DNA of 64,000 nt, from contig JABCZH010000012.1 in assembly GCA_013289795.1 (NCBI GenBank), forward strand, positions 1-64,000. Reading direction: 5' to 3'. Positions 52,201-61,298 of this stretch are shown piece after piece. Position 1 is the first letter of the stretch. Every line of letters begins with the position of its first letter. Both the position numbers and the translations under genes were made by a program. The DNA comes from Acidobacteriota bacterium (GTDB taxonomy: Bacteria; Acidobacteriota; Terriglobia; Terriglobales; Acidobacteriaceae). The notes beneath the pieces are model-generated. The model made no database searches, had not been told where the DNA came from, and saw only the letters and a list, made by a program, of their open reading frames with translations.

Positions 52201-53994
52201 TTGGGTTGCCCGCTCCACCAGGGCGCAGCCAGCCTCCCAATCGCCGGCAAATGCCATCTGTAAACCAAGATAGGCGGTGGCATATCCCTCCATGCGGTTG
52301 AGTGAAAGGGCACGCTGCGCGGCCGTGCGGAACGCGCCAAATTCGTGGCGGCAGAACAAGACCGAGGCCAGAGCGACGTGGGCAAGCTGATTGGAGGGCG
52401 CCAGGTCCAAGGCACGGCGCGCCGCCGTCAGCGCGCGGTCGAGAGGATCGGGCAGGGGATTCAATCCGTGGGTGTATTCGCCGCGGTAGATCCAGGAGAG
52501 CATAGCCCAGCAATCGGCCCGGTCCGGTTCTTGTTTTACCGCCTTCTCCAGGGCGGTTCTTGCCACCAGGTGCTCCGACGCATTGACCCGCTGATGGTAT
52601 CCGAAGCTCCGCAGCATTGCCTCATAAGGGGTGAGCGATTCTGGGTCGCGATTGCGGAGCGCGGCGGTCATGCTGTGGGGCAGAATGCCCTGGGTGTCAC
52701 CGACGGTAGCAACGATGCGCGGAACGACATCATCCAGCAGATCCAGAGTCGACTCCGGCGTGAACGGCCGGTCGTAGGTTTCAGCCCACAGGCCTGCACC
52801 GGAGCTGGCATCCACCAATTGAACTGCGATGCGTACTTTCGATCCTGCCAAGCGCAGGCTGCCTTCCATCACGTAGCGGGCTCCCACCTCTTTGCCGATG
52901 GCCCGGATGTCGCCGGATTCGCTGGAATATTTCGCCGTGGAGCCGCGCGCGATCACCCGCAAGTAAGAGAAACGCGAGAGACCGGTCAAGATGTCGTCGG
53001 TCAATCCGTCGGCCAAGGCGGTGAGTTCGGCGTTGCCGCCGGTGTATTTGAAGGGCAGCACCGCGACCCAGAAGCCTTCATCGGCACGAGCCGCGCCGGA
53101 GACCGGCGTGGCGACCGCGGCACGTGAGGCGGGAACCGCCACCGCCTGTGACGACTGCCGGTCGAAATCGCGAAATTCGTTAGCGACATCACGCGCGGTC
53201 TGGACGCGGTGACGGGGGTCTTTCTCCAGGCAGCGGCGGATGATGCGGGCCAGATCGCTGGGCAGATCCGCGCGCGCGGATGTGATTGCAAGCGGTGTGT
53301 CGCGCAGGATCGCGGACGCCAGCTCGGCCGAAGATGTTCCCTCGAAGGGTCGGCGCCCAGTCGCCATCTCATACAGGATGATGCCGAGTGAGAAGATGTC
53401 GGTACGGTGGTCGAGCGGGCGGCCTGCGACCTGTTCGGGCGACATGTAGGCCGGCGTTCCCATCACGATGCCCGCCTGGGTGTGGCCGGCCGAGGTCAGT
53501 GTGGCGTCGTTGGAGCTGTCCGCGCGGACATCTTTTGCCAGGCCGAAGTCGAGCACCTTAACGCGGCCATCGCGCGAGACCATGACATTTGCGGGTTTCA
53601 AGTCACGGTGGACGATGCCTTTGTCATGTGCGGCAGCGAGCGCGTCGGCCAGTGCACTGGCAATTTCGACGATCTGCTCGACAGGAAGGCCGCTCACGCA
53701 GATCAGCCGGTCGAGCGACTGCCCCTCGACCAGTTCCATGGTAAGAAAGTGGACGCCTTCGGTTTCCTCGACTGAAAAGATGGTGACGATATGGGGATGA
53801 TTGAGCGCAGCGATGGCGCGAGCCTCGCGCTGGAATCGGGCGAGGCGTTCGGCGTCGCGGGCCACATCGGGAGGCAGAACTTTGAGCGCTACGTCGCGGC
53901 CGAGCTTGGTGTCGGTGGCGCGATACACTTCCCCCATCCCACCGGCGCCGATAGCGGCGATGACCCGATAATGCGAGAGTGTGCGGCCGATCAG
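49276..53994 (-). CDS. Ser/Thr kinase with three TolB-like plus TPR units, CTG start
   Basis: The first ATG (53937) would cut off beta-1 of the kinase and half of the glycine-rich loop. Reading back, the frame continues without ATG, GTG or TTG, through IGRTLSHYRVIAAIGAGGMGEVY, to CTG 53994, which has AGGAGG 6 bases upstream. A CTG start giving about 1572 residues is therefore proposed. The kinase domain (about 10-280) is intact (VALKVL, HRDLKPAN, VLDFGLAK, GTPAYMSPEQ). Three paralogous units follow, each with a COG5616/TolB-like domain (WVAVLPFKYTGGNA..., SRFSYLRVIARGSTAKYSS) and TPR-like helices. The triplication suggests a ligand or scaffold repeat. Confidence 0.88.
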   Translation of the reverse strand: MIGRTLSHYRVIAAIGAGGMGEVYRATDTKLGRDVALKVLPPDVARDAERLARFQREARAIAALNHPHIVTIFSVEETEGVHFLTMELVEGQSLDRLICVSGLPVEQIVEIASALADALAAAHDKGIVHRDLKPANVMVSRDGRVKVLDFGLAKDVRADSSNDATLTSAGHTQAGIVMGTPAYMSPEQVAGRPLDHRTDIFSLGIILYEMATGRRPFEGTSSAELASAILRDTPLAITSARADLPSDLARIIRRCLEKDPRHRVQTARDVANEFRDFDRQSSQAVAVPASRAAVATPVSGAARADEGFWVAVLPFKYTGGNAELTALADGLTDDILTGLSRFSYLRVIARGSTAKYSSESGDIRAIGKEVGARYVMEGSLRLAGSKVRIAVQLVDASSGAGLWAETYDRPFTPESTLDLLDDVVPRIVATVGDTQGILPHSMTAALRNRDPESLTPYEAMLRSFGYHQRVNASEHLVARTALEKAVKQEPDRADCWAMLSWIYRGEYTHGLNPLPDPLDRALTAARRALDLAPSNQLAHVALASVLFCRHEFGAFRTAAQRALSLNRMEGYATAYLGLQMAFAGDWEAGCALVERATQLNPNHPGWFWLPLVFNAYRQQDGQRALEFTLRINMPGLWLAQIALAVVRCQLGEMEAARTAVRDLRALRPDFAAHVDEELSKWWQPDLASRILADLRKAGLEIPDQNARAVPALASTAVAANTTSGAARAVLRENEGFWVAVLPFKYTGGNADLTALVEGLTADIVTGMSRFSYLKVIARGSTAKYSSESGDVRVIGKELGARFVMEGNLRQAGTKLRLAVQLVDATTGAHIWAENFERTFNPESLFALQDELVPRIVSTVADAHGILPHTMSEAIRGKNPEQLTPYEAVLRSFSYAERITPEEHAVARTALERAVQVAPNYAYAWAMLSLVIVAEHQGFNPQPNPLERALQAARRAIELDSSGHRGHHALALVLFFRKETQAFRTAAEKAIALNPMDGCNIAHLGSFIAYAGEWERGCALVEHALQLNPNHPGWFWFPLFFNAYRKRDYSGALNFALKVNLPGYHATHMALAAAYGQLGQADEATKAVQELRKLQPDIARIARPALGISLDPELVEHMIDGLRKAGLDIPDEGKSAAVAAKPEKTSAPDSGAVRAALREDEGFWVAVLPFKYTGSNADLTALVEGLTEDTVTGLSRFSYLRVIARGSTAKYSSESGDIRAVGKELGARYVMEGSLRQTGTKLRLAVQLVDAATGAHLWAETYERDFSPEKLFALQDDLVPRVVSTVADMNGILPRSMSEAVRNRPPEQLSPYEALLRSFGYSQRATPEELAAGRAALELAVQKAPAFGDAWASLAILCVQDYAQGFNLKADSLASGLAAARRALEAAPSNYMAQCSLAQALFFHKEFQSFRIAADRAAALNPNDGSCIALLGELTTYTGDSERGLALVGRAKQLNPHHPGWYWYADFYNAYQQSDYRGALNFALKVNLPGHWFQHATVAAASGQLGETDAAAKALRDLLKLRPDFAARVRKDMEKWWKPDYVEHLIDGLRKAGLKIAAKDGSRPTKPRSKTKP

Positions 53995-54082
53995 AACGAG
54001 CCTCCTGGGAGCCGAGCACTGGTCAGAGTGCGGCCTTGTCTGGGGACGAAGGCCGCGCCGATTTTACACCATAGGAAGGTCC

Positions 54083-54107
54083 TTACCACGGAGGGCACAG
54101 AGCTGCA
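54083..54107. repeat. TTACCACGGAGGGCACAGAG repeat
   Basis: A copy of the CACAGAG-type dispersed element lies between the kinase start and the site-2 protease end, related to 20489 and 40904. Confidence 0.5.
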
Positions 54108-54129
54108 CTGAGCAGGTCGGTTTCGGGAT

Positions 54130-55047
54130 TTACAGCCTCGCGATCGTACCGCCGGGAGCAATCCACTCGCTCAGAGGATGCAGTCCGCCGCAATCCAGAC
54201 ACCTACTCGCGGCAAACCGGGCTACGCAGTGGGGACAGACGCCTTGGGTTTGGAAAGTGTCAAAAGGCTGGCCGCATTGGCCGCACTTCCAGAAGTCTCC
54301 CACCGGTGGCGCGGTGTTGCACCGGGGACAGGCGAAGCCATCGCGGCGCGGCAATTTCGCCAGGCGCGAAAGGAATCGCGCGTGTTGCAGCCCGCTCCAG
54401 CAATTCATCAGCATGAAGGCGGCGAGAACGCCGTACCACACGGACTGCGCCCACAAGGCCAGGCCGATGAACGCAGCCACGCCGACGAAGCCGATAATCG
54501 TGGCCACCATCAGGCTGCGGGCGCGTCCCAGCACGAACCACAGTAGGGAGCGAAGAATCTGGCCGCCATCCAGAGGATAGATGGGCAGTATGTTGAAAAT
54601 CAGCAGGCCGATGTTGATGTACGCGATCGAGCGTAGGAGTTGGTGGAGGTTGGGAATGGATTCATACCATCCCAATGACCGGCTCAGCAGTCCGATCCCC
54701 AAAAAGACTGGAATGAGAGCAACATTCACCAGCGGCCCGGCGGCAATACTCCAAAGCGTGGCGCCCGGCCGCGGCGGAGGATTCACGTACGCCACCCCGC
54801 CGAGTGGCCACAGCACAATCTGGTTTGCTTCTCCTCCAACTTGCCGGCAGGCGAGTGAGTGCCCGAACTCGTGCATCAGCACGATGAGAAACAGCGCCAG
54901 ATACTCCAGCGCATTGAAGGTGAGAGAGGAATAACTTCTCCCCCGGCCGTTGATTTCGTACGCGGCCACCAGAAACCACGACCAATGCAGGAACACAACA
55001 ATGCCAGCGGCGCGGAAGAGACGGATCGATCCTTGGTGGGTCGGCAT
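54130..55047 (-). CDS. Site-2 (M50) membrane protease with C-terminal zinc ribbons
   Basis: This 305-residue integral membrane protease has the catalytic HEFGH (59-63) and the second motif NILPIYPLDGG typical of site-2 proteases, across about six spans. The C-terminal 55 residues (about 245-300) hold four CxxC pairs: CPRC, CGQC, CPHC and CLDC, i.e. one or two zinc ribbons on the cytosolic or lumenal side. Site-2 proteases cut membrane-bound regulators such as anti-sigma factors. No PDZ or CBS domain is present. The tail could recruit the substrate. Confidence 0.88.
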   Translation of the reverse strand: MPTHQGSIRLFRAAGIVVFLHWSWFLVAAYEINGRGRSYSSLTFNALEYLALFLIVLMHEFGHSLACRQVGGEANQIVLWPLGGVAYVNPPPRPGATLWSIAAGPLVNVALIPVFLGIGLLSRSLGWYESIPNLHQLLRSIAYINIGLLIFNILPIYPLDGGQILRSLLWFVLGRARSLMVATIIGFVGVAAFIGLALWAQSVWYGVLAAFMLMNCWSGLQHARFLSRLAKLPRRDGFACPRCNTAPPVGDFWKCGQCGQPFDTFQTQGVCPHCVARFAASRCLDCGGLHPLSEWIAPGGTIARL

Positions 55048-55162
55048 CTGGGAGTGTTATAGCACAGGGCGCCAATGGCTTATGATGAGCACCGGTTACA
55101 GAGGCACAAAAAACGGACGGTGCGTGGCTATGAGCAGATCAAGTGAATCGTCCGGAGGAGGA

Positions 55163-55695
55163 GTGAAAGCAGCGCTACTTATTGTCGATGTCCAGGCCGG
55201 CCTGGTGGAGTTGATGCCGCGCGAAGTGAGAGACGCTGTGTTGACGAATATTGCGGGCCTGCTGGGTAAAGCGCGGTCCACGGGCTTGACGGTCTTGTTC
55301 ATTCAGCACGACGGTCCCAAGGGGCATCCTCTCGAAGTGAATACCTCGGGTTGGGCAATCATGCGTCCATTGTCCCGCGCGACGCGGAACCTGTCATCCG
55401 AAAGCAGGCGTCCGACTCATTCTTCGAAACCAGACTCGCGGATGAGCTCCGGAAGGGCGGAATCAAGCATCTGATCGTTGTGGGTGGCATGACCGAATAC
55501 TGCATCGACACAACTTGCCGTCGCGCAGTTACGCTTGGGTACGATGTGACACTCGTAGCTGATGGGCATCTGACACGTGATACTTCAGTACTGTCCGCTT
55601 CCCAGGTCATCGCGCATCACAATCTCGTGCTCGACGGTTTTTCCGCTGGAGCTCATTCGATCAAGCTCAAACCGGCGGCCCAGGTTTTCCAGTAG
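55163..55695 (+). pseudogene. Isochorismatase-family cysteine hydrolase, frameshifted
   Basis: Two frames together make an isochorismatase-like hydrolase. The first part (from GTG 55163, GGAGG at 55153) gives ALLIVDVQAGLVELM and LTVLFIQHDG. The second (55351-55695) gives IVPRDAEPVIRKQASDSFFET and VVGGMTEYCIDTTCRRAVTLGYDV, with the catalytic Cys in EYCIDTTCR. The frames shift near 55358-55361 (GGGCAATCATGCG), consistent with loss of one base. It is either a recent pseudogene or a sequencing error. If read correctly it would be a roughly 175-residue amidase or hydrolase. Confidence 0.85.
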
Positions 55696-55783
55696 AAACC
55701 CGGTCGCAGCGTCTCGCTCCGGACGAGACAAAGATGGAAAGTGCCTCATGGGAATGATTGCCGGGAAAGCGCATATCCCGCCC

Positions 55784-58312
55784 CTACTGCGGCAACCCGA
55801 TCTTCCTCACCAGTTCCGCATACCGCGGATCGGAACGCAGCGAATCCATTCTAGAGTCGGTAGGAATGCCGATTACCCAGATGTTGTGCTCCTGGTACGC
55901 GGTGTCGAGCCACTCGAAAGCCTGGTCCTTATCACCCAGATCGGCATGGAACTGCGCGATCTCGTAAGCAGCGAGGTAATCGGTCTTGGCTTTGCGTTGT
56001 GCATGCAAGGCCTCGATCGCCTTACGCTCTGCGGCCGGCCATCCGCCGGCATGGTAACCCGCGTCCAGGGCGGCCGCGTACTCGGCAAAACTCTGATTGC
56101 CGGTCGACTGCCCGTAGCTTTGAAATTCCTGAACGGCCTGCTCATACTTGTGCTCGCCCCAGTAGGCGTTTGCAAGCTCCCAATGCGCTACGCCGAACGA
56201 AGGGTTGTCTGCGAGGGTTTTCTTCTCGGCTTCAATCGCTTTATCAAATTGACGATTACGCAGGTAAACATCTCCTAGTGCCGACGCGATGATGGGGGCA
56301 AGCGGATCGAGCTGACGGGCGCGGTTGACCTCATCAATCGCCTCCTGCGGCCTTCCGCCGATGTAACCGAGTACCTGGGCCAACCATTGATGGGCGCTGG
56401 CGTCGCTGGGATCAAGCTCAAAGGCCTTTCTGAACTCCGCCTCGCCTCCGGAAAAATCCCAATCGTAGGTCATCTTGGCGAGGCCTAGCACGGCATGCGG
56501 GCGCGCCAGGGTGGGTTCGAGTTCCAGGGCCTTATTGGCCGCCGCCTTCGCCTTCGGTACAACGTCATTCGGGTCATCAACGCCGTAGTAACTGAGGATT
56601 TCATAAGCATCCGCCAGCCCCGAATACGCCACCGCGTAACTGGGATCCTTATCAATGGCCTGATTGAAGTACGAAATCGCTGTATTCACGTCGGCGGGCG
56701 TGCGCTTGTTCCAGTAATAGCGGCCTTTCACATAAAGCTGATAAGCTTCCGCGTTTTGTGTCCCTTGCCTGGTGACCTGCTGCTTTTCCGCTCCGCTCAG
56801 TTTCGCACGCAGCTTGTTGGCGATATCGCCCGCAATTTGCTGTTGCAACGCGATGATGTCCGATGCCTTCCGTTCATATTGCTCGCCCCAGATTTCCGTG
56901 TTGTCCTGAACATTGGTGAGCTCGGCGCTGACCTGAATCGCGTCGCCGCGTTGCACCACTCTGCCGGTAAGCAGCGCATCGACGGTCAACTCCTTCCCCA
57001 GTCGTTGGACGTCAACCTCCTTGCCTTTGTAGCGGAAAACGGAATTGCGGGACTTTACTTTCAGCTGGGGCACATGAGCGAGGCTCGAGATCAATGATTC
57101 CGTCAGGCCATCACTGAGCAGGTCGGTATCGGCGTTGCCACCCGCGCTGGCAAATGGAATCACCGCGATGGATTCAATTTGCACCGTGCTCGCCCGGCTG
57201 CGCCAATACCACGTCCCAACCGCCGCGATCAACAAGACACCCACGACGGGGACCACAATTTTCCACGGCTTTGCCCGCCCAACAGCAGCAGCTCCGGCAA
57301 CTTTCACTGCGCTCGAAGACGGAGAAGCAACCGCATGGGAGAACCCGGACGCTGTCGATGACGGTTGGACGACGCTCGGGTGAGTGGAGCCGCTTTCCGG
57401 CGTCGCCGCCACCGATCCCGAACTCGTGGGCACGCCGTGCCGCGATTCTGTTTCCCGCTTCAACCGCTTCAGGTCGGCCCGCATGTCAGCGGCGTGCTGG
57501 TAACGCAGCTCGCGATCTTTTTCCAGCGCCTTGTTAATGGTGTCTTCCAGCCTTGGGGGCAGATCAGGGTTCAGCCGTATTGCCGGAACCGGATCGCGGT
57601 CCAAAATCTCTCGCGAGATTACTCCCGAGCTTTCTCCCCGGAACGGCAGCGTGCCTGTCGCCATCTCGTACAGGACTGCCCCGAAAGAAAACAGATCGCT
57701 CCGCCCATCCAATTCCTTCCCGCGCACCTGCTCCGGAGACATATACGCGATGGTGCCCAGGGTTGAGCCAGGGCTGGTCAGGTGCTGCTCCTCAGCTGCG
57801 GTCATCGTATTTGCCGACCCCATCTGGCTTGACGGGTTGGCCGCCGCCACCTTCGCTAGTCCGAAGTCCAGAATCTTGGCGTGTTCCCGCTTGGTGATGA
57901 AAATGTTTGCCGGCTTGATGTCGCGGTGCACGATGCCCTGGGAATGTGCGGCATCGAGCGCGTCGGCTATCTCGATCGCAAGTCCCAGCAGGACATCCGT
58001 CTCCATCGGCTTCCCGGCGATGCGATGCTTAAGCGTCACTCCGTCCAGGAATTCCATGACAATGAAACGCTTCCCGTCGTGCTCGCCGATCTCATAAATT
58101 GTGCAGATGTTGGGATGGTTGAGGGCCGATGCCGCCCGCGCCTCGCGCCGAAAACGTTCCAAGGCCTGCGGGTCTTGCGCCACATCGTCGGGAAGAAATT
58201 TCAAGGCAACAAAGCGGCCCAGGGAGATGTCCTCGGCCTTGTACACCACCCCCATGCCGCCACCGTCGAGTTTCTCAGTGATTCGGTAGTGCGAGATGGT
58301 TTGGCCAATCAT
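55784..58312 (-). CDS. Transmembrane Ser/Thr kinase with TolB-like and TPR sensor
   Basis: This 842-residue protein begins [10 protein letters not shown]. The kinase domain (about 10-270) has [27 protein letters not shown] and ILDFGLAK, so it should be active. After a Ser/Pro-rich linker and one membrane span (about 345-367) it has a COG5616-type TolB-like domain ([37 protein letters not shown]) and then TPR helices (about 520-840) with repeats near [11 protein letters not shown] and [12 protein letters not shown]. It shares the sensor type with the 49276 kinase but in single copy. Confidence 0.93.
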   Translation of the reverse strand: MIGQTISHYRITEKLDGGGMGVVYKAEDISLGRFVALKFLPDDVAQDPQALERFRREARAASALNHPNICTIYEIGEHDGKRFIVMEFLDGVTLKHRIAGKPMETDVLLGLAIEIADALDAAHSQGIVHRDIKPANIFITKREHAKILDFGLAKVAAANPSSQMGSANTMTAAEEQHLTSPGSTLGTIAYMSPEQVRGKELDGRSDLFSFGAVLYEMATGTLPFRGESSGVISREILDRDPVPAIRLNPDLPPRLEDTINKALEKDRELRYQHAADMRADLKRLKRETESRHGVPTSSGSVAATPESGSTHPSVVQPSSTASGFSHAVASPSSSAVKVAGAAAVGRAKPWKIVVPVVGVLLIAAVGTWYWRSRASTVQIESIAVIPFASAGGNADTDLLSDGLTESLISSLAHVPQLKVKSRNSVFRYKGKEVDVQRLGKELTVDALLTGRVVQRGDAIQVSAELTNVQDNTEIWGEQYERKASDIIALQQQIAGDIANKLRAKLSGAEKQQVTRQGTQNAEAYQLYVKGRYYWNKRTPADVNTAISYFNQAIDKDPSYAVAYSGLADAYEILSYYGVDDPNDVVPKAKAAANKALELEPTLARPHAVLGLAKMTYDWDFSGGEAEFRKAFELDPSDASAHQWLAQVLGYIGGRPQEAIDEVNRARQLDPLAPIIASALGDVYLRNRQFDKAIEAEKKTLADNPSFGVAHWELANAYWGEHKYEQAVQEFQSYGQSTGNQSFAEYAAALDAGYHAGGWPAAERKAIEALHAQRKAKTDYLAAYEIAQFHADLGDKDQAFEWLDTAYQEHNIWVIGIPTDSRMDSLRSDPRYAELVRKIGLPQ

Positions 58313-58348
58313 TCGAAATATCTGCTCTTACGGTACTCACTGCTTCGC

Positions 58349-61021
58349 TTACTTCTTCAGCCCCTCCGCAAAGTTCGTAACCACTGTGACTGACGGGCTG
58401 ACCTGCTGTGCCACGTGCGCCACCAGAATCTTTTTGCCGTCGGGCGTAACACTAAAGAACGGGACGCTTAGAATCGTCAATCGGCTCACCAGAGTCTGCG
58501 GAGCGCCGAACTGCAACGCCCCTCCCGCCTGCTTTACCGCCACCGCCTGAATCGAGGAAGTCCCATCCATGTAGTAAAGCTCTTTGCCGTCGCCGCTCCA
58601 CTGCGGGAAGCCTCCCCCGCTAGGCGAGACCTGCCACTTGCCCTCTCCTCCGCCAAACGGCACCACATAAACTTCAGCCGCTCCCGATTCGATGGAATCG
58701 TACGCCAGCCAATGGCCGTCGGGCGAAAGCACCCCGTCCCCGGCGTGCGCCAGCAGCATCCGTGGCTTGCGCTCTCCCTCGAGCGGTAACAGCCATATAT
58801 CGTTGGGCCCGCCCAGCGGCCCGCGCTCATAAAGTAACCTCTTCCCGTCCCGCGACCAGTCGGTGGGAATCACACCGCGATCATCGGACACTAGAAGTTC
58901 TTCCGCGCCGCTGCCATCGGATGGTTTGCGATAGATCGTCGATTTTCCATCGCGCAGCGAAAAATAGGCGATCCACTTGCCATCCGCCGACCAGACTGGA
59001 ACATTGTTCGACACCGGCCCGAAGGTCAGTCGGGTGCGCACCCCACGCGCCGGGTCCAGTACCCAGATGTCATTGGTTCCGGTATCGATCTGAAGCGCGA
59101 CGCGGTCGCCTTGTGGCGATATCTGCGCGTATCGCAAACTCGTGAACTTGTCCGCTGCCACCCCAATCTGGTTCCCCTTGCGGTCAAGCCACACCAACTG
59201 CACATCTCCGCTCCCTCCGCTGCCGAAAACCAGCAGGCCGTTGTCTGCGGCCGAAGCGTCAGTGTGCCAGGTGGTTGCGTCGCTGATCACTCCCTTCGCC
59301 ACGTTCTGCGGTTCGCCGCTCAACGTCCCAGTCGCCGGATCGAAGGCCTGCGCCATCAGTTGGTCGCCGCGGGCAAAAAGAAGAAATCCACCCGCATAAA
59401 CTGCGCTCGACTGTGTGCGCAACAACAGCTTGTTTTCCCGCCCATCCAGGGATGCGTAGTAAATCGCGTCATTGCCGCTTTGCGCGCGATCGTGATTGAG
59501 CGCCAAATACAGAAAATGCTTTCCGTCAGGCAGAAAGAACGGCCAGCGATGCGATGAATGTTGATGCGTATCAATTTTGGTGACCTCTACCGGGTTGCCT
59601 CCGCTGGCATTCACCCGCACCAAGGGCCCTATCGGCCCAGGAGAAAAAACAATCACGCCACTCGCACCCCATGCGCCTCCGCGCCCCAACAGTGCGTCGC
59701 AAACCACCACCCCAGACCCGCCATTCACATCAATGGTCTTCAACTTTCCGTTCACGAAGAAACCTAGGGAACGGCTGTCTGGCGACCAGAAAGGAAATAT
59801 CGCGTCGTCCGTACCGGCCAGCGCGCCCGCTTCCACCGAATTCATGGGCCGCAACCAAAGCCCGTTTTTCCCCTGTTGGTCGATGGCGGTGAACGCCAGA
59901 GTGCTGCCGTCGGGCGAGAGCACCGGTGGCCCTCCGGCGTCGTCCGTGAGGCGAAACGCGGCGCCCGGTGGAGGATCAATGACCGTGCGAATACTCGTCG
60001 CCGCCGGTGTCGAACGGTGAATTAGCCAACCCACAGCAAGGCCAATCACACCCGCTACAACTGCGGCCAGCACCCAAACCAGTGGAGAGCGTGCCGGCGC
60101 CGTTTCCGTGGGCGCTGCCACTGGAGCCGGCGGCCTTTCCGTCGCAATCCACCTCAACTCCAGCTTGATGTCATGCGCGGTCTGGTAACGTTCTTCGGGG
60201 TCCTTGCGCAGGCACGTCGTCACCACTCGCTCATAACCAGACGGTATCTGCGCCTTCAGCGCGCTGATTGGCTCGGGATCTTTTTCCAGGATGGCCGACG
60301 CCAGCGAGATCTGGCTCTTGCCCTCAAACGGCCGCTTTCCCGCCGCCATCTCATACAGCACCGAACCGAACGCAAAAATGTCGGAGCGCGCATCCGCCTC
60401 TTTTCCCTCGATCTGCTCCGGCGACATGTACTGGATCGTCCCCACAATGCTGCCCGCCGTCGTCAACGGAGTCATCGGACTCGGGCCGCTCATCGTGGGC
60501 AACGCAGTAAAAGAAGGTACCGTCCCCGAAGCCACGGTCTGTAGGCCCAGCGGCTTCGCCAGGCCAAAGTCCATCAGCTTCGCGCCGCCCTGCGTCAGCA
60601 TGATGTTTCCCGGCTTCAGATCGCGATGCACAATGCCTTGCCGATGCGCAATCGCCAGCGCCTCCGCGATCGCAATCCCGATCTTGAGAATCTCGTTCAG
60701 CGGCATCGCGCCTTTGCGCAGCCGGTCGGCCAGAGTCTCGCCCTCCAGAAACTCCATCACCAGGAAGTCGGTGCCGTCCTGCGAACCGATGTCGTAGAGA
60801 TGGCAGATGTTCGGATGATTCAGCGAAGAAATCGCCCGGGCTTCGCGCTCCATGCGCTGTTTCAGTTCTGGCGAAGCAGAAAGGTGAGAAGCAAGGACTT
60901 TTATCGCAACCGTGCGATCCAGGCGAGTATCGCGGGCACGGTAAACTTCACCCATGCCGCCTGCCCCCAGCGCAGACTGAATTTCATACGGACCGAGTTT
61001 TGTGCCAGAGGTAAGGGCCAT
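58349..61021 (-). CDS. Transmembrane Ser/Thr kinase with PD40/TolB-like sensor
   Basis: This 890-residue kinase has GAGGMGEVY, VAIKVL, HRDLKPGN and LMDFGLAK (about 8-280), then a span (about 315-335) and a propeller-like sensor of PD40/TolB repeats (about 345-890: VLSPDGSTLAFTA, FWSPDSRSLGFFV, VWSADGKWIAYFS). ATG 61021 has a TATAAT (61034-61039, minus strand) only about 12 bases upstream, which would give a very short leader. It lies directly beyond the 55784 kinase on the same strand, 36 bases from it. Confidence 0.93.
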   Translation of the reverse strand: MALTSGTKLGPYEIQSALGAGGMGEVYRARDTRLDRTVAIKVLASHLSASPELKQRMEREARAISSLNHPNICHLYDIGSQDGTDFLVMEFLEGETLADRLRKGAMPLNEILKIGIAIAEALAIAHRQGIVHRDLKPGNIMLTQGGAKLMDFGLAKPLGLQTVASGTVPSFTALPTMSGPSPMTPLTTAGSIVGTIQYMSPEQIEGKEADARSDIFAFGSVLYEMAAGKRPFEGKSQISLASAILEKDPEPISALKAQIPSGYERVVTTCLRKDPEERYQTAHDIKLELRWIATERPPAPVAAPTETAPARSPLVWVLAAVVAGVIGLAVGWLIHRSTPAATSIRTVIDPPPGAAFRLTDDAGGPPVLSPDGSTLAFTAIDQQGKNGLWLRPMNSVEAGALAGTDDAIFPFWSPDSRSLGFFVNGKLKTIDVNGGSGVVVCDALLGRGGAWGASGVIVFSPGPIGPLVRVNASGGNPVEVTKIDTHQHSSHRWPFFLPDGKHFLYLALNHDRAQSGNDAIYYASLDGRENKLLLRTQSSAVYAGGFLLFARGDQLMAQAFDPATGTLSGEPQNVAKGVISDATTWHTDASAADNGLLVFGSGGSGDVQLVWLDRKGNQIGVAADKFTSLRYAQISPQGDRVALQIDTGTNDIWVLDPARGVRTRLTFGPVSNNVPVWSADGKWIAYFSLRDGKSTIYRKPSDGSGAEELLVSDDRGVIPTDWSRDGKRLLYERGPLGGPNDIWLLPLEGERKPRMLLAHAGDGVLSPDGHWLAYDSIESGAAEVYVVPFGGGEGKWQVSPSGGGFPQWSGDGKELYYMDGTSSIQAVAVKQAGGALQFGAPQTLVSRLTILSVPFFSVTPDGKKILVAHVAQQVSPSVTVVTNFAEGLKK

Positions 61022-61081
61022 CTGCGTCGCGCCATTATAGCCCCTGCCGGTTTTCAGCCGTGAGGCGGCGAAAGAGCTGTT

Positions 61082-61294
61082 TCACACAGCTGCCGCAGGC
61101 ACACTTGGCTTGCACTTGTGCGCGTCAAACTGTCTCTGAAGATTCTCCGTGGCATCCTTGACGCTGCGTAGCGCAGGCATGGGAGCCTGGAATTGCTGGC
61201 CGCAAGCGGTGCAAGCCGCTACGCACGGCACAGGTCCGATGTGCTTCACAATCCGAACAGCTCGCTTTGGGGTGGCCGTCACTTCGCTCTGCAT
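61082..61294 (-). CDS. Small zinc-ribbon-like protein, 70 aa
   Basis: The product has CVAACTACGQQF near the middle and FDAHKCKP near the end, spacing that would suit a small zinc finger (CxxC...HxC). ATG 61294 is chosen; TTG 61297 precedes it. The stop of the GloVer gene is only 4 bases upstream of the start, so it likely shares that operon. Confidence 0.65.
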   Translation of the reverse strand: MQSEVTATPKRAVRIVKHIGPVPCVAACTACGQQFQAPMPALRSVKDATENLQRQFDAHKCKPSVPAAAV

Positions 61295-61298
61295 CAAG

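Noticed and set aside
54950-55162. Upstream extension of the isochorismatase-like frame
   Set aside because: The extra codons overlap the divergent protease gene start and are not conserved-looking. GTG 55163 has GGAGG upstream.
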